From NCBI GenBank assembly GCA_039933785.1, contig JBDTNL010000071.1, forward strand, positions 1-19,987: 19,987 bases of DNA, written 5' to 3'. Below are positions 1-6,061 of this stretch, one piece after another. Under the pieces are notes generated by a model that searched no databases, had not been told where the DNA came from, and saw only the letters and a program-made list of their open reading frames with translations. A program made the position numbers and the translations under genes. The first letter of the stretch is position 1; every line of letters starts with the position of its first letter. The stretch comes from JBDTNL01 sp039933785. GTDB lineage: Bacteria; Acidobacteriota; Thermoanaerobaculia; Multivoradales; JAGPDF01.

Positions 1-617
1 CCTACACGGCATCGTGCACGATCTCCCCGGCAGCGAGCGGCTCGCTCTCGAACACTGCGACGGTGACAGCGCCGGGTGGTGTCACCGATCCCGCGCCCGG
101 CAACAACTCGGCGACCGACAATGACACGCTCTCGCTCGGAGCCGATCTCACGATCAGCAAGGCGGCAGGAGCGTCGACGGTTGCGCCCGGCAGCGCGGTC
201 ACCTACACCATCGTGACGAGCAACGAAGGTCCCAGCGACGCGTCGGGTGTCACGGTGACGGACACCTTCCCGGCGGCGTGTGCCAGCGTGACCTACTCCA
301 GCGTGGCCAGCGGCGGCGCCGCCGGCAACACTGCGTCGGGCTCAGGGAACATCAGCGATACGGTGAATCTGCCAAGCGGTTCTGGCGTCACCTACACCGC
401 CATCTGCACGACCTCCAACCTGGCGTCTGGCCCGATCACCAACACCGCCGCTATTGGTACGCCGACCGGAGTGACCGATCCTAATCCAAGCAACAACACC
501 AGCTCAGTAACGGTCTTTGCCCAGGCCGCGATCCCCATCCCCACCCTTTCCGAGCTCGCGCTGGCGTTGCTCGCTGCGATGATGGCGTGGGTAGCGCTCA
601 GGAGGCTGCGCGCCTGA
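1..617 (+). CDS. DUF11-repeat surface protein, C-terminal part, with IPTL-like sorting tail (partial)
   Basis: The 5' part lies outside the window: the reading frame is open from base 3, so the GTG at 63 is only an internal codon. The visible protein starts in the last strands of one DUF11-type Ig-like repeat (ending NTATVTAPGGVTDPAPGNNS), continues through one complete repeat of about 120 residues (TYTIVTSNEGPSDASGVTVTD ... NTAAIGTPTGVTDPNPSNNT), and ends in a tail IPIPTLSELALALLAAMMAW plus VALRRLRA. That tail has the architecture of IPTL-CTERM signals: a short IPTL motif, one membrane helix and a basic Arg cluster, as in proteins processed by exosortase-type enzymes. The canonical motif is IPTLSEWG; here WG is replaced by LA. 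The protein is probably secreted and surface-attached, an adhesin-like or matrix role by analogy only. Nothing catalytic is seen. Confidence 0.82.
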   Translation, partial: YTASCTISPAASGSLSNTATVTAPGGVTDPAPGNNSATDNDTLSLGADLTISKAAGASTVAPGSAVTYTIVTSNEGPSDASGVTVTDTFPAACASVTYSSVASGGAAGNTASGSGNISDTVNLPSGSGVTYTAICTTSNLASGPITNTAAIGTPTGVTDPNPSNNTSSVTVFAQAAIPIPTLSELALALLAAMMAWVALRRLRA

Positions 618-1032
618 CGACAGTCGCGGTAGTCGCATACGGCATCACGAGCTCTGCCAGCTGCGGCGTTCGGGGGTGCGGAGCCGCTCAACGATCTTGA
701 GACTGCGACGGTTCGCATTCCGTGAGTCTCGGACGTCACCGGGTCTGTCTGGGTGATGCCCGAGTTGCAAAGATGCTGGACGAGGTCCTGCCGTGGCGGA
801 CGCGAAGTCGCTCGGCTCGGCGGATCCAGGCCGAGCGTGAGAGCACCGAGGCAACGCTGGCTGTCTCGACCGCGGCGACGGAGTCGGCCATAACCAAGTC
901 GTCAGCTGCAGGATGGTGAAGAGGCAGCAGCGCCGCTGTCATAGGTCGCCCCTCTATCGTCCCTCGTGCAGCTTGCCGCCCCCTGCTAAACACCGCGGAA
1001 AGAGGCCAACCACTATGGGAGTAGGGAGGAAA
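618..1032. other. 415-base stretch with no supported gene
   Basis: This lies between the end of the surface-protein gene and the tRNA-Arg. It contains only short open frames on both strands (for example 722-919 plus and 736-1062 minus). Their translations are rich in Arg, Ser and Ala, resemble no family I know, and the minus-strand one runs into the tRNA. I see no clear Shine-Dalgarno sequence, terminator or repeat here. It may hold decayed sequence or regulatory DNA. Confidence 0.5.
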
Positions 1033-1109
1033 TGGTGCAGCCAGGAGGAGTCGAACCCCCAACCTACAGATCCGTAGTCTGTCGCTCTATCCAGTTGAGC
1101 TATGGCTGC
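1033..1109 (-). tRNA. tRNA-Arg (anticodon ACG)
   Basis: Read on the minus strand, this folds as a full cloverleaf. The acceptor stem pairs GCAGCCA with TGGCTGC, the D stem pairs GCTC with GAGC, and the anticodon stem ACAGA/TCTGT holds loop CTACGGA (anticodon ACG). The T arm is GGGGG-TTCGACT-CCTCC, followed by discriminator A and an encoded CCA at 1033-1035. In bacteria the A34 of this tRNA is normally edited to inosine by TadA to read CGU, CGC and CGA codons. Confidence 0.97.
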
Positions 1110-1133
1110 ACAGGAGTCCTGCGCGGAAGGGGA

Positions 1134-1162
1134 ATTCTAGGACAGGGGGTCGAGTGGCGCAA
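1134..1162 (-). promoter_or_regulatory. Probable sigma-70-type promoter of tRNA-Arg(ACG)
   Basis: On the minus strand there is TTGCGC (1162-1157), exactly 17 bases, then TAGAAT (1139-1134), a five-of-six match to TATAAT. Transcription would start near 1127, about 18 bases before the tRNA. The -35 hexamer sits inside the inverted repeat GGGGGT/ACCCCC at 1145-1167. Confidence 0.6.
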
Positions 1163-1167
1163 CCCCC
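1145..1167. repeat. Inverted repeat GGGGGT-N11-ACCCCC
   Basis: The arms are 1145-1150 and 1162-1167, with an 11-base loop. On the plus strand it is followed by TTGTTTT; on the minus strand there is no T-run. It lies between the end of the hydrolase gene and the tRNA-Arg promoter and overlaps the spacer and -35 of that promoter. It could be a weak terminator (better for plus-strand transcripts) or a protein site; I cannot tell which. Confidence 0.35.
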
Positions 1168-1192
1168 TTGTTTTCAGCGATAGAGACGGTCT

Positions 1193-2284
1193 TCAGCGTT
1201 GTTTGGCCTCGTAGAAGGCGAGGCTAGTAAAGGACGCCATCGCGTAGTCGAAGAAGTACGCGTCTTCCTTGTCTTCCCCCAGGGTCTTCTGGCGCAAGTT
1301 CTTGATATCGAACTGCTTCTTCACTTCGTCGAGGGTGACTTCCGAGTTGCGCAGGACCTGCGCGTTTACCTGGCTGACCACGGACTGCAAGAGCGAGCGG
1401 AGAGCCAGGAGATATGTTTTGTCGTGTTCGACCTCGCCATGGCCTGGAACGATCGTGGTGGCATCGAAGGCGGCGAGGGTGTCGAGGGTGTGGACCCAAT
1501 CGCTGGGGTAGCCGTCGAAGGTGAAGGGGACGGGATGAACGACCAGGTCGCCGACAATGAGAATCCTTTCCTTCGGCAGGTAGGCGATGGCATCGCCGCC
1601 GGTGTTGCCGCGTCCGGGGTGCGTCACTTGAACTTCGCGGCCGCCGAGGTCGATGGTCAGCGATTCCTCGAAAGCCATCGTGGGCGGTTGATAGACGTAG
1701 GTGCGCAGGGACTCGAGCATCGAGGGGCCGGCCGCGATCTGCTCCTCGAGGTCCTTGCGGCCGGCGTCGGAGAGCGGCTTTCCGGTCGCGCCCTTACCGC
1801 GCGCCAGGGTCTTCTTGGTTTGCTCCAGGGCGTCGCTCAGGATTCTCACACCGTCGGCCGACACGTGCGGGGTGGTGGCGTCGAGCATCGCTTTCGTCTC
1901 GGTGTGCGCGAGGATCGCGACGCCGGGAAAGGCTTCGAGGTAGTCCTTGTTACCCGCGTTGTGATCCTGATGCCAATGGGTGTTGAGCACCCAGCGCACG
2001 GGCTTCGCTGTCCATTGGCGGATCTGCGCGATGTCCTCCTTGGCGGCGGCCGAGGTGTTGCAGGAATCGACCACGAAGACCTCGCGGTCGCCGATGATCA
2101 CGGTCGTGTTGCCGTGCACGTATCCCGGAAACGGATCGACGTGGCGAATCGTGTAGACGCCGTCGGCGAGTTGGGTGACCGCGCGCGCGCGCGTTCGCGA
2201 GGTATCGGCGAGGACGGGCGCCGTGAGCATGAGGAGGCCGGCAGCGGCCAAGCGGAAGCGGGCGATGTTGACGGCGGTTCTCAA
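1193..2284 (-). CDS. Exported metallo-beta-lactamase-fold hydrolase
   Basis: A predicted exported zinc hydrolase of the metallo-beta-lactamase superfamily, 363 residues from a TTG start at 2284. I chose this start because GGGAGG lies six bases upstream and translation then begins directly at a signal peptide (RTAVNIARFRLAAAGLLML, cleavage likely after TAPVLA). A GTG at 2329 in the same frame would add 15 polar residues and has no such ribosome-binding site. The metal motif HWHQDH is at about residues 103-108; further ligand motifs are GRGNTGGDA and VPGHGEVEHD. Between the first and later motifs there is a charged, probably helical insertion of about 80 residues. The substrate is unknown; the superfamily includes lactonases, glyoxalase II-like and quinoprotein-relay hydrolases. 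Antibiotic hydrolysis should not be assumed. It is last in the minus-strand series and separated from the previous gene by about 175 bases, so probably has its own promoter. Confidence 0.88.
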   Translation of the reverse strand: MRTAVNIARFRLAAAGLLMLTAPVLADTSRTRARAVTQLADGVYTIRHVDPFPGYVHGNTTVIIGDREVFVVDSCNTSAAAKEDIAQIRQWTAKPVRWVLNTHWHQDHNAGNKDYLEAFPGVAILAHTETKAMLDATTPHVSADGVRILSDALEQTKKTLARGKGATGKPLSDAGRKDLEEQIAAGPSMLESLRTYVYQPPTMAFEESLTIDLGGREVQVTHPGRGNTGGDAIAYLPKERILIVGDLVVHPVPFTFDGYPSDWVHTLDTLAAFDATTIVPGHGEVEHDKTYLLALRSLLQSVVSQVNAQVLRNSEVTLDEVKKQFDIKNLRQKTLGEDKEDAYFFDYAMASFTSLAFYEAKQR

Positions 2285-2296
2285 AGACGACCTCCC
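2285..2296 (-). promoter_or_regulatory. Ribosome-binding site that decides a TTG start
   Basis: On the minus strand GGGAGG (2296-2291) is followed by TCGTCT and then TTG at 2284-2282. This is a near-perfect Shine-Dalgarno sequence at ideal spacing, and supports the TTG codon over the upstream GTG at 2329 as start of the metallo-beta-lactamase-fold hydrolase. Confidence 0.7.
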
Positions 2297-2307
2297 GAGC
2301 GGGTTTT

Positions 2308-2331
2308 GCGCGTGCGATTTGCCGCACACGC
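2308..2331 (-). promoter_or_regulatory. Leader inverted repeat upstream of the MBL-fold hydrolase
   Basis: Nine-base arms GCGTGTGCG and CGCACGCGC (one G-U/T mismatch) surround a six-base loop GCAAAT on the minus strand, ending 11 bases before the Shine-Dalgarno sequence. It could form an RNA hairpin in the 5' leader or serve as an operator. No function can be assigned. Confidence 0.3.
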
Positions 2332-2420
2332 CAAGGCTACGCGGAGGTTTCGACCGAGTTTGGATGCGGGTCTGAATGGGAGGTTAGAGGGTTCAAACGG
2401 GCGCACCGGGATATACGCGT

Positions 2421-2447
2421 GGGCGAGCGGTGGTGAGCCGCCCGCCC
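2421..2447 (-). terminator. Hairpin after the His-rich exported protein gene
   Basis: Starting 12 bases past the stop codon (minus strand), GGGCGGGCGG and CCGCTCGCCC form a 10-bp GC-rich stem (one G-U pair) around a seven-base loop CTCACCA. There is no U-run after it, so it may be a pause or mRNA 3'-end stabilising hairpin rather than a classic intrinsic terminator. Confidence 0.4.
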
Positions 2448-2459
2448 GTGTTGCGAAGC

Positions 2460-3089
2460 TCAGGAGCCTGGCTGAAGCGAGTCTCCGGTTTGATGCTCCT
2501 GGATCTGGAAGCGCAGAAACTCGTGCACGGCGGCGAGGGCTTCGGGGTTGCTCGTCCGCAGGCTCACTCGGCCGCCCTGGTCCAGGTCGGCGTAGCTGTA
2601 GTGGATCGCCTGTCCCAGACGTTCGAGCGTCGGCACGCCGGGTGGCGTCTGGTCGTGCACGAACGCCGGCGTGTGGAAGTCGCCGCCGGCGAAGCTGCGC
2701 GCGATCTCGATCAGGTGGCTGCGGATCAAATCGCGGTCCGCGGCGTCGTTGACGTCGTTGGTCTGCACCTGAATCTCACCGCCGTCCACCCTAAGCAGGA
2801 AGTGATGGGTTGTCGCGCTCTGCGAAAAACCCATGCCGACCTCGCCGCGGGCGTTGACCGCCGCGAGATGCTGGTGACCGGCATCTCCCGCGGCTTCTGC
2901 CTTTGCGGCCTTGGCGGCGGCCATGTGTTGCGCATGAAGCGGACAGCTCGCCATCGGATCCGCGCTCGGACTCGCAACCGCCTTGGGCTCCTGAGCGTGT
3001 GCGGCCAGAAGGGTCGCGGCGACAAGAGCGGCGAAGAGAATCGTGGGAAGCGTGGCGGGGAACACCTCGATACGTCGCGATGCGGTCAT
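2460..3089 (-). CDS. Exported His-rich conserved protein of unknown function
   Basis: 209 residues. The N-terminus is a signal peptide (hydrophobic run from about residue 12 to 32, cleavage likely after LLAAHA). The mature start contains CPLHAQHM and a His-rich linker (DAGHQH), which could bind metal. The remainder (GEVGMGFSQSATTHHFLLRV, a segment with HDQTPPGVP, and AVHEFLRFQIQEHQTGD) resembles, from memory, a conserved family of uncharacterised proteins that is sometimes mislabelled aspartate carbamoyltransferase; no carbamoyl-phosphate motif is visible. Its ATG overlaps the stop of the upstream merR gene by four bases (ATGA), so the two are translationally coupled and share the MerR-type promoter at 3578-3609. 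I infer a periplasmic role in the response sensed by that regulator. Confidence 0.82.
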   Translation of the reverse strand: MTASRRIEVFPATLPTILFAALVAATLLAAHAQEPKAVASPSADPMASCPLHAQHMAAAKAAKAEAAGDAGHQHLAAVNARGEVGMGFSQSATTHHFLLRVDGGEIQVQTNDVNDAADRDLIRSHLIEIARSFAGGDFHTPAFVHDQTPPGVPTLERLGQAIHYSYADLDQGGRVSLRTSNPEALAAVHEFLRFQIQEHQTGDSLQPGS

Positions 3090-3541
3090 GCTTTCTCCTT
3101 TGGTGTCCGGCGGAGGCGCGGACGGGGGTTGGATTGGACTTTCGTGCCTAGGCGGTCGAGCAGGTGGGCAGGCTCGCCTTCGGGTTGACCCGCCAGGCGC
3201 GCGTCCCAGTCTTCGAGGAGGGCGACGAGCGTGCGCCGCACTTCGGCGAGCTCGCGCTGCTGGCGCTCGATTGCGGCGAGCTTCTCGGCGGCCAGAGCCC
3301 GGACGGTGCGGCAGGGAGCGCCGCCGCGCTGGCGCTCGCGCAGGATGCGCGCGAGCTCTGCCACCGTGAAGCCCACGGCAAGAGCGGCCCGCACGACACG
3401 CAGGCGCTCGACAGTGTCGGGTGGAAACTCCCGATAGCCGCTCGCCGTGCGCGCGGCGCGCGGCAGCAGGCCCGAGCGCTCGTAGTGGCGCACCGTATCG
3501 GGGCTCACGCCGGCGGAGGCGGCGAGTTCACCGATGCGCAT
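3086..3541 (-). CDS. MerR-family transcriptional regulator with atypical sensor region
   Basis: 151 residues. The N-terminal winged helix-turn-helix is typical (MRIGELAASAGVSPDTVRHY, ERSGLLP, SGYREF), followed by the long dimerisation helix (about residues 80-112). Cys77 aligns with the first metal-ligand cysteine of ZntR, PbrR and CadR, but there is no other cysteine: the C-terminal CxxxxxxxC loop of those sensors is missing and replaced by an acidic stretch with one His (residues 109-127). The protein therefore may sense a metal through different ligands, or something else. The promoter upstream has the long 20-bp spacer and dyad that MerR proteins untwist, so the gene is probably autoregulated together with the coupled exported protein downstream. 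Confidence 0.9.
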   Translation of the reverse strand: MRIGELAASAGVSPDTVRHYERSGLLPRAARTASGYREFPPDTVERLRVVRAALAVGFTVAELARILRERQRGGAPCRTVRALAAEKLAAIERQQRELAEVRRTLVALLEDWDARLAGQPEGEPAHLLDRLGTKVQSNPRPRLRRTPKEKA

Positions 3542-3577
3542 GGCCGTGGTTTCCCTGGAAGAGCCTCATCGAGGAGG

Positions 3578-3609
3578 ATCTTAAAGTCTGGAATCGACTC
3601 CAGGGTCAA
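3578..3609 (-). promoter_or_regulatory. MerR-type promoter/operator (20-bp spacer, ZntR-like dyad)
   Basis: On the minus strand: TTGACC (3609-3604), a 20-base spacer, then TAAGAT (3583-3578). The spacer begins with the dyad CTGGAGTCGATTCCAG (3603-3588), palindromic except for one position pair. The overlong spacer with a dyad between the hexamers is the hallmark of MerR-activated promoters. As I recall it, the E. coli zntA promoter has TTGACT followed by CTGGAGTCGACTCCAG, almost the same core. Start of transcription would be near 3571, about 30 bases ahead of the regulator's ATG. Confidence 0.8.
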
Positions 3610-3638
3610 CCGGGATGGGACGAACTGCGAAAAGGGCT

Positions 3639-4013
3639 CTAGACGCGCACCGTCTCCAGCGCCGGGACCTTGGGACGGTTCTTCTCGTCGACGAAGATCA
3701 CCGCCGGCTTGTGGCGGCGGAGCTCCTGCGCGTCGTAGTCGGCGTAGGTGGCGAGGATCACGGTGTGGCCGGGCGACGCCTTGTGCGCCGCGGCCCCGTT
3801 GATCACGATCTCGCCCTTTCCCCGCGTGCCCGGGATGGCGTAGGTCGCGAAGCGCTCGCCGTTGGTCACGTTGTAGATCTCGATGCGCTCGTGGTGGAGG
3901 ACATCGGCAGCTTCCATGAGAATCGGATCGATGGTCACCGAACCCTGATAGTCGAGATTGGCGTCGGTCACCGTGGCGCGATGGATCTTGGACTTGAGCA
4001 TGGTGCGTTGCAT
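3639..4013 (-). CDS. panD: Aspartate 1-decarboxylase (PanD)
   Basis: 124 residues, the normal size of the family proenzyme. It decarboxylates L-aspartate to beta-alanine in the cytoplasm for pantothenate synthesis. The self-cleavage site DYQGSVTID is present: processing between Gly24 and Ser25 generates the pyruvoyl group. Other conserved stretches are MLKSKIHRATVTDANLDY, YNVTNGERFATYAI and NGAAAHKASPGD-like NGAAAHKASPGH. The start ATG at 4013 has AAGGAG ten bases upstream; an ATG four codons later is less well spaced. Last gene of panB-panC-panD, 24 bases after panC. No terminator is evident between its stop and the merR promoter, so read-through into merR is possible. Confidence 0.97.
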   Translation of the reverse strand: MQRTMLKSKIHRATVTDANLDYQGSVTIDPILMEAADVLHHERIEIYNVTNGERFATYAIPGTRGKGEIVINGAAAHKASPGHTVILATYADYDAQELRRHKPAVIFVDEKNRPKVPALETVRV

Positions 4014-4037
4014 GTCGTCGATACTCCTTGTCGTGCT

Positions 4038-4895
4038 TCAGGACACTTCCACTTGCAAATTGTCGAGCAGCCGGGTGTGGCCGAAACGAACGGCGATCGG
4101 AATCACGACCCGGCCCGAGAGCCTGGCAATGGGTTGAAACGAATCGGCATCGACCACTTCCGCGTAGTCGATGACGCCGAGAGGCTCCTCGGCGAGGGTC
4201 TCACGCAGGAGACCTCGGAGGGCGGCGGCGCCGCGCTCGCCTTGAGAGATGGCGCTGCGGGCGGCCTCGAGTGCGCGATGCAGCACGCTCGCAGCCCGGC
4301 GTTCATCCGCCGCAAGGTAGACATTCCGCGAAGACATGGCGAGTCCGTCAGGCTCGCGTACGATCGGATGGCCGACGACGGTAAGCGGAAAGTGTTGATC
4401 GCGTACCATGCGCCGGATGACCGCGAGTTGTTGCGCATCCTTGGCGCCAAAGATCGCGAGATCGGGCTGCACGAGGTGAAAGAGAGCGCTCACCACCGTC
4501 GCGACACCCCGGAAGTGCCCCGGGCGCGCGGCGCCCTCGAGTCCTGCGGAGACTTCGCCGACCTCGACGAAAGTCGAGCCTCCGAGAGGATAGATGGTGT
4601 TGACCTCGGGCAGAAAAAGCAGCTCGCATCCGGCAGACGCCAGCAGCGCGGCATCTTTCTCGGGTTGACGGGGGTAGAGAGCGAAGTCCTCCCCCGGGCC
4701 GAACTGGGTGGGGTTAACAAACACCGACGCCACCACGTGTGGCGCCAGTGCGCGCGCGTGGCGAACCAGCGTGAGATGACCCTCGTGCAACGCGCCCATG
4801 GTCGGCACGAAGGCAATCTGCGGCCGCTCGGCGCGCGACGCGCGGAATTTCGCGATCGCGTCGGCGAGGTCGGCGACGGTGGAGACGGTCTGCAT
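4038..4895 (-). CDS. panC: Pantothenate synthetase (PanC)
   Basis: 285 residues, family-typical. An ATP-dependent ligase that joins pantoate and beta-alanine through a pantoyl-adenylate. The nucleotide-binding HIGH-like motif lies in PTMGALHEGH (residues 31-40), and KDAQQLAVIRRMV, FVNPTQFGPGEDF and the KMSKS-like SSRNVYL are all in place. The frame stays open for another 312 bases upstream, but that part overlaps panB and is Arg-rich shadow sequence; the ATG at 4895 begins exactly at the conserved N-terminus and is eight bases after the panB stop, which makes the operon arrangement compact. Confidence 0.97.
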   Translation of the reverse strand: MQTVSTVADLADAIAKFRASRAERPQIAFVPTMGALHEGHLTLVRHARALAPHVVASVFVNPTQFGPGEDFALYPRQPEKDAALLASAGCELLFLPEVNTIYPLGGSTFVEVGEVSAGLEGAARPGHFRGVATVVSALFHLVQPDLAIFGAKDAQQLAVIRRMVRDQHFPLTVVGHPIVREPDGLAMSSRNVYLAADERRAASVLHRALEAARSAISQGERGAAALRGLLRETLAEEPLGVIDYAEVVDADSFQPIARLSGRVVIPIAVRFGHTRLLDNLQVEVS

Positions 4896-4903
4896 GGCCG
4901 CGC

Positions 4904-5782
4904 TCAACCGTAGAGCTTGCCGACGCTCTCGTCGCGCCGCTTGAGGGCACCGGGATCTTCGAAGCTTTCGCTCGGCGAGGGGAAGCGACCGCCACGCACG
5001 TCCGCGGCAAAGGCCGCGATTGCCTCCCGAGCTTCCTTGCCCTGTTCGGCGTACCGGCGCACGAAGCGCGGCGCGATGCGCTCCTCGAGTCCAAGCAGGT
5101 CGTGATAGACCAGCACTTGTCCGTCGCAGGCCGCGCCGGCGCCGATACCGATGGTTGGGATCGAAAGCTCGGCGCTTACTTCGGCGGCGAGCGACGCGGG
5201 AACGCATTCGAGCACGATCGAGAACGCGCCGGCGTCCTCACAGGCGTGTGCCGCGGCGAGCAAGGCGCTACGGGCTTCCTCGCCCCGGCCCTGTACTTTG
5301 AAGCCGCCGAACTTGTGCACCGACTGCGGGGTCAGTCCGACGTGCGCCATCACGGGCACTTCGGCTTCGACCAAGGCGTGGATGACTTCGCTGCGAGCGC
5401 CTTCGATCTTCACCGCCTGGGCGCCGCCTTCCTTGATGAAGCGAACGGCGTTCGCAACTGCTTGCTCGGCGCCGAGGTGAAACGAGCCGTAGGGCATATC
5501 GGCGACCAGGAGGGCGCGCTCGGTGCCACGACGGGCGGCCTTCACGTGATGGAGCATTTCGTCCACGGTCACCGACAGGGTGTCGGTGTGACCGAGGACG
5601 ACCATGGCGAGGGAATCGCCGACCAGAATCAGGTCGACGCTGGCTGCATCCGCCGCGCGGGCTTGCGGGTAGTCGTACGCGGTCACCATGACCAGCTTCT
5701 CGCCACGCCCGGGGGCCGCGGTGACCCACGGAACGGTGATCGTCTTCACCGGCTTCGGTGCTTCGGTACGCTCAGTCGCCAT
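4904..5782 (-). CDS. panB: 3-methyl-2-oxobutanoate hydroxymethyltransferase (PanB)
   Basis: 292 residues from the ATG at 5782, chosen because GAAGGAG lies five bases upstream; a GTG eight codons earlier is in frame but includes the ribosome-binding site. The enzyme transfers a hydroxymethyl group from 5,10-methylene-THF to alpha-ketoisovalerate to give ketopantoate, the first committed step to pantothenate. Conserved features are MVTAYDYPQARAAD, the metal-binding LVGDSLAMV, ADMPYGSF, KIEGA, MAHVGLTPQSVHKFGG and GIGAGAACDGQVLVYHDLLG. It is first in panBCD and is preceded by a structured leader with an intrinsic terminator. Confidence 0.97.
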   Translation of the reverse strand: MATERTEAPKPVKTITVPWVTAAPGRGEKLVMVTAYDYPQARAADAASVDLILVGDSLAMVVLGHTDTLSVTVDEMLHHVKAARRGTERALLVADMPYGSFHLGAEQAVANAVRFIKEGGAQAVKIEGARSEVIHALVEAEVPVMAHVGLTPQSVHKFGGFKVQGRGEEARSALLAAAHACEDAGAFSIVLECVPASLAAEVSAELSIPTIGIGAGAACDGQVLVYHDLLGLEERIAPRFVRRYAEQGKEAREAIAAFAADVRGGRFPSPSESFEDPGALKRRDESVGKLYG

Positions 5783-5814
5783 TGCGTCTCCTTCGCGGTC
5801 CCACACCAGAACGT

Positions 5815-5850
5815 CAAAAGGCCCCTCCGCTCGATGAGACGGAAGGGCCT
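5815..5850 (-). terminator. Intrinsic terminator in the panBCD leader
   Basis: On the minus strand AGGCCCTTCCG (5850-5840) pairs fully with CGGAGGGGCCT (5829-5819; one G-U pair) across a ten-base loop and is followed by TTT from the last stem U into TTTTGACG. It ends 33 bases before the panB ATG, past the preceding gene glmS by over 200 bases. This position suits transcription attenuation of panBCD rather than termination of glmS. Confidence 0.7.
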
Positions 5851-5892
5851 CGGCAATGGCGCGGGCTCGGCACTGGGTCGCTTGTTCGCAGG

Positions 5893-5989
5893 TGTCCGTC
5901 CCGAAGGATCGAACCTTGCTGGCGACATCGTCCGGTACTGCGCTCTGGCTGGCTCTCCGTCTCGGTCCCGCACGGCGGGATCCAAGCGG
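5893..5989 (-). promoter_or_regulatory. Candidate pan-type leader RNA (stem-loops with bulged A) upstream of panBCD
   Basis: On the minus strand, bases 5989-5957 form a stem-loop of 3 + 5 + 6 base pairs: CCG/CGG, CTTGG/CCGAG and TCCCGC/GCGGGA with loop CGT. The helices are separated by single bulged adenosines, one on each strand (positions 5960 and 5981). A second, less regular hairpin at about 5927-5893 can also be drawn with a bulged A on each side (5920, 5895) around AAGG/CCTT. The published pan RNA motif, an orphan riboswitch candidate found only upstream of pantothenate genes, is described as one or two stem-loops with two conserved bulged A residues. The match of shape and location is good, but I worked from memory of the motif and by hand folding. 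A weak -10-like TATCAT lies near 6004-6009 on this strand. Confidence 0.5.
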
Positions 5990-6061
5990 TCGCTACATAG
6001 CGATGATAACCCGGGACGGCTGCCGTTTCATCCCGAGGGGCGACCCTAGGGGCAAAACCGG

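Noticed and set aside
63..617. Independent 184-residue gene starting at GTG 63
   Set aside because: The frame is open to the left edge and encodes the end of a preceding repeat, so the gene clearly starts outside the window.
722..919. Small plus-strand gene of 65 residues in the gap after the surface-protein gene
   Set aside because: GTG start without a ribosome-binding site, no similarity to known families, and the opposite strand is equally open.
1193..2284. Antibiotic-resistance metallo-beta-lactamase
   Set aside because: Only the superfamily motifs HxHxDH and GHG are shared; the long helical insertion and overall sequence do not resemble B1-B3 enzymes I know.
1199..2752. 517-residue open frame on the plus strand
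   Set aside because: It is antisense to the MBL-fold hydrolase and the His-rich protein genes, has no recognisable domain and low-complexity Arg/Gly composition; long antisense frames are expected at this GC content.
3615..4913. 432-residue plus-strand open frame across panD and panC
   Set aside because: It mirrors two certain genes on the other strand and has no family similarity I can see.
4896..5207. Long N-terminal extension of PanC
   Set aside because: It overlaps the coding sequence of panB, is Arg-rich, and the PanC family begins at the ATG at 4895.
5816..6000. 6S RNA or another free-standing small RNA between glmS and panB
   Set aside because: The length would fit, but the ends do not form a long closing stem with a central bubble, and the elements are better explained as a panB leader with an attenuator.
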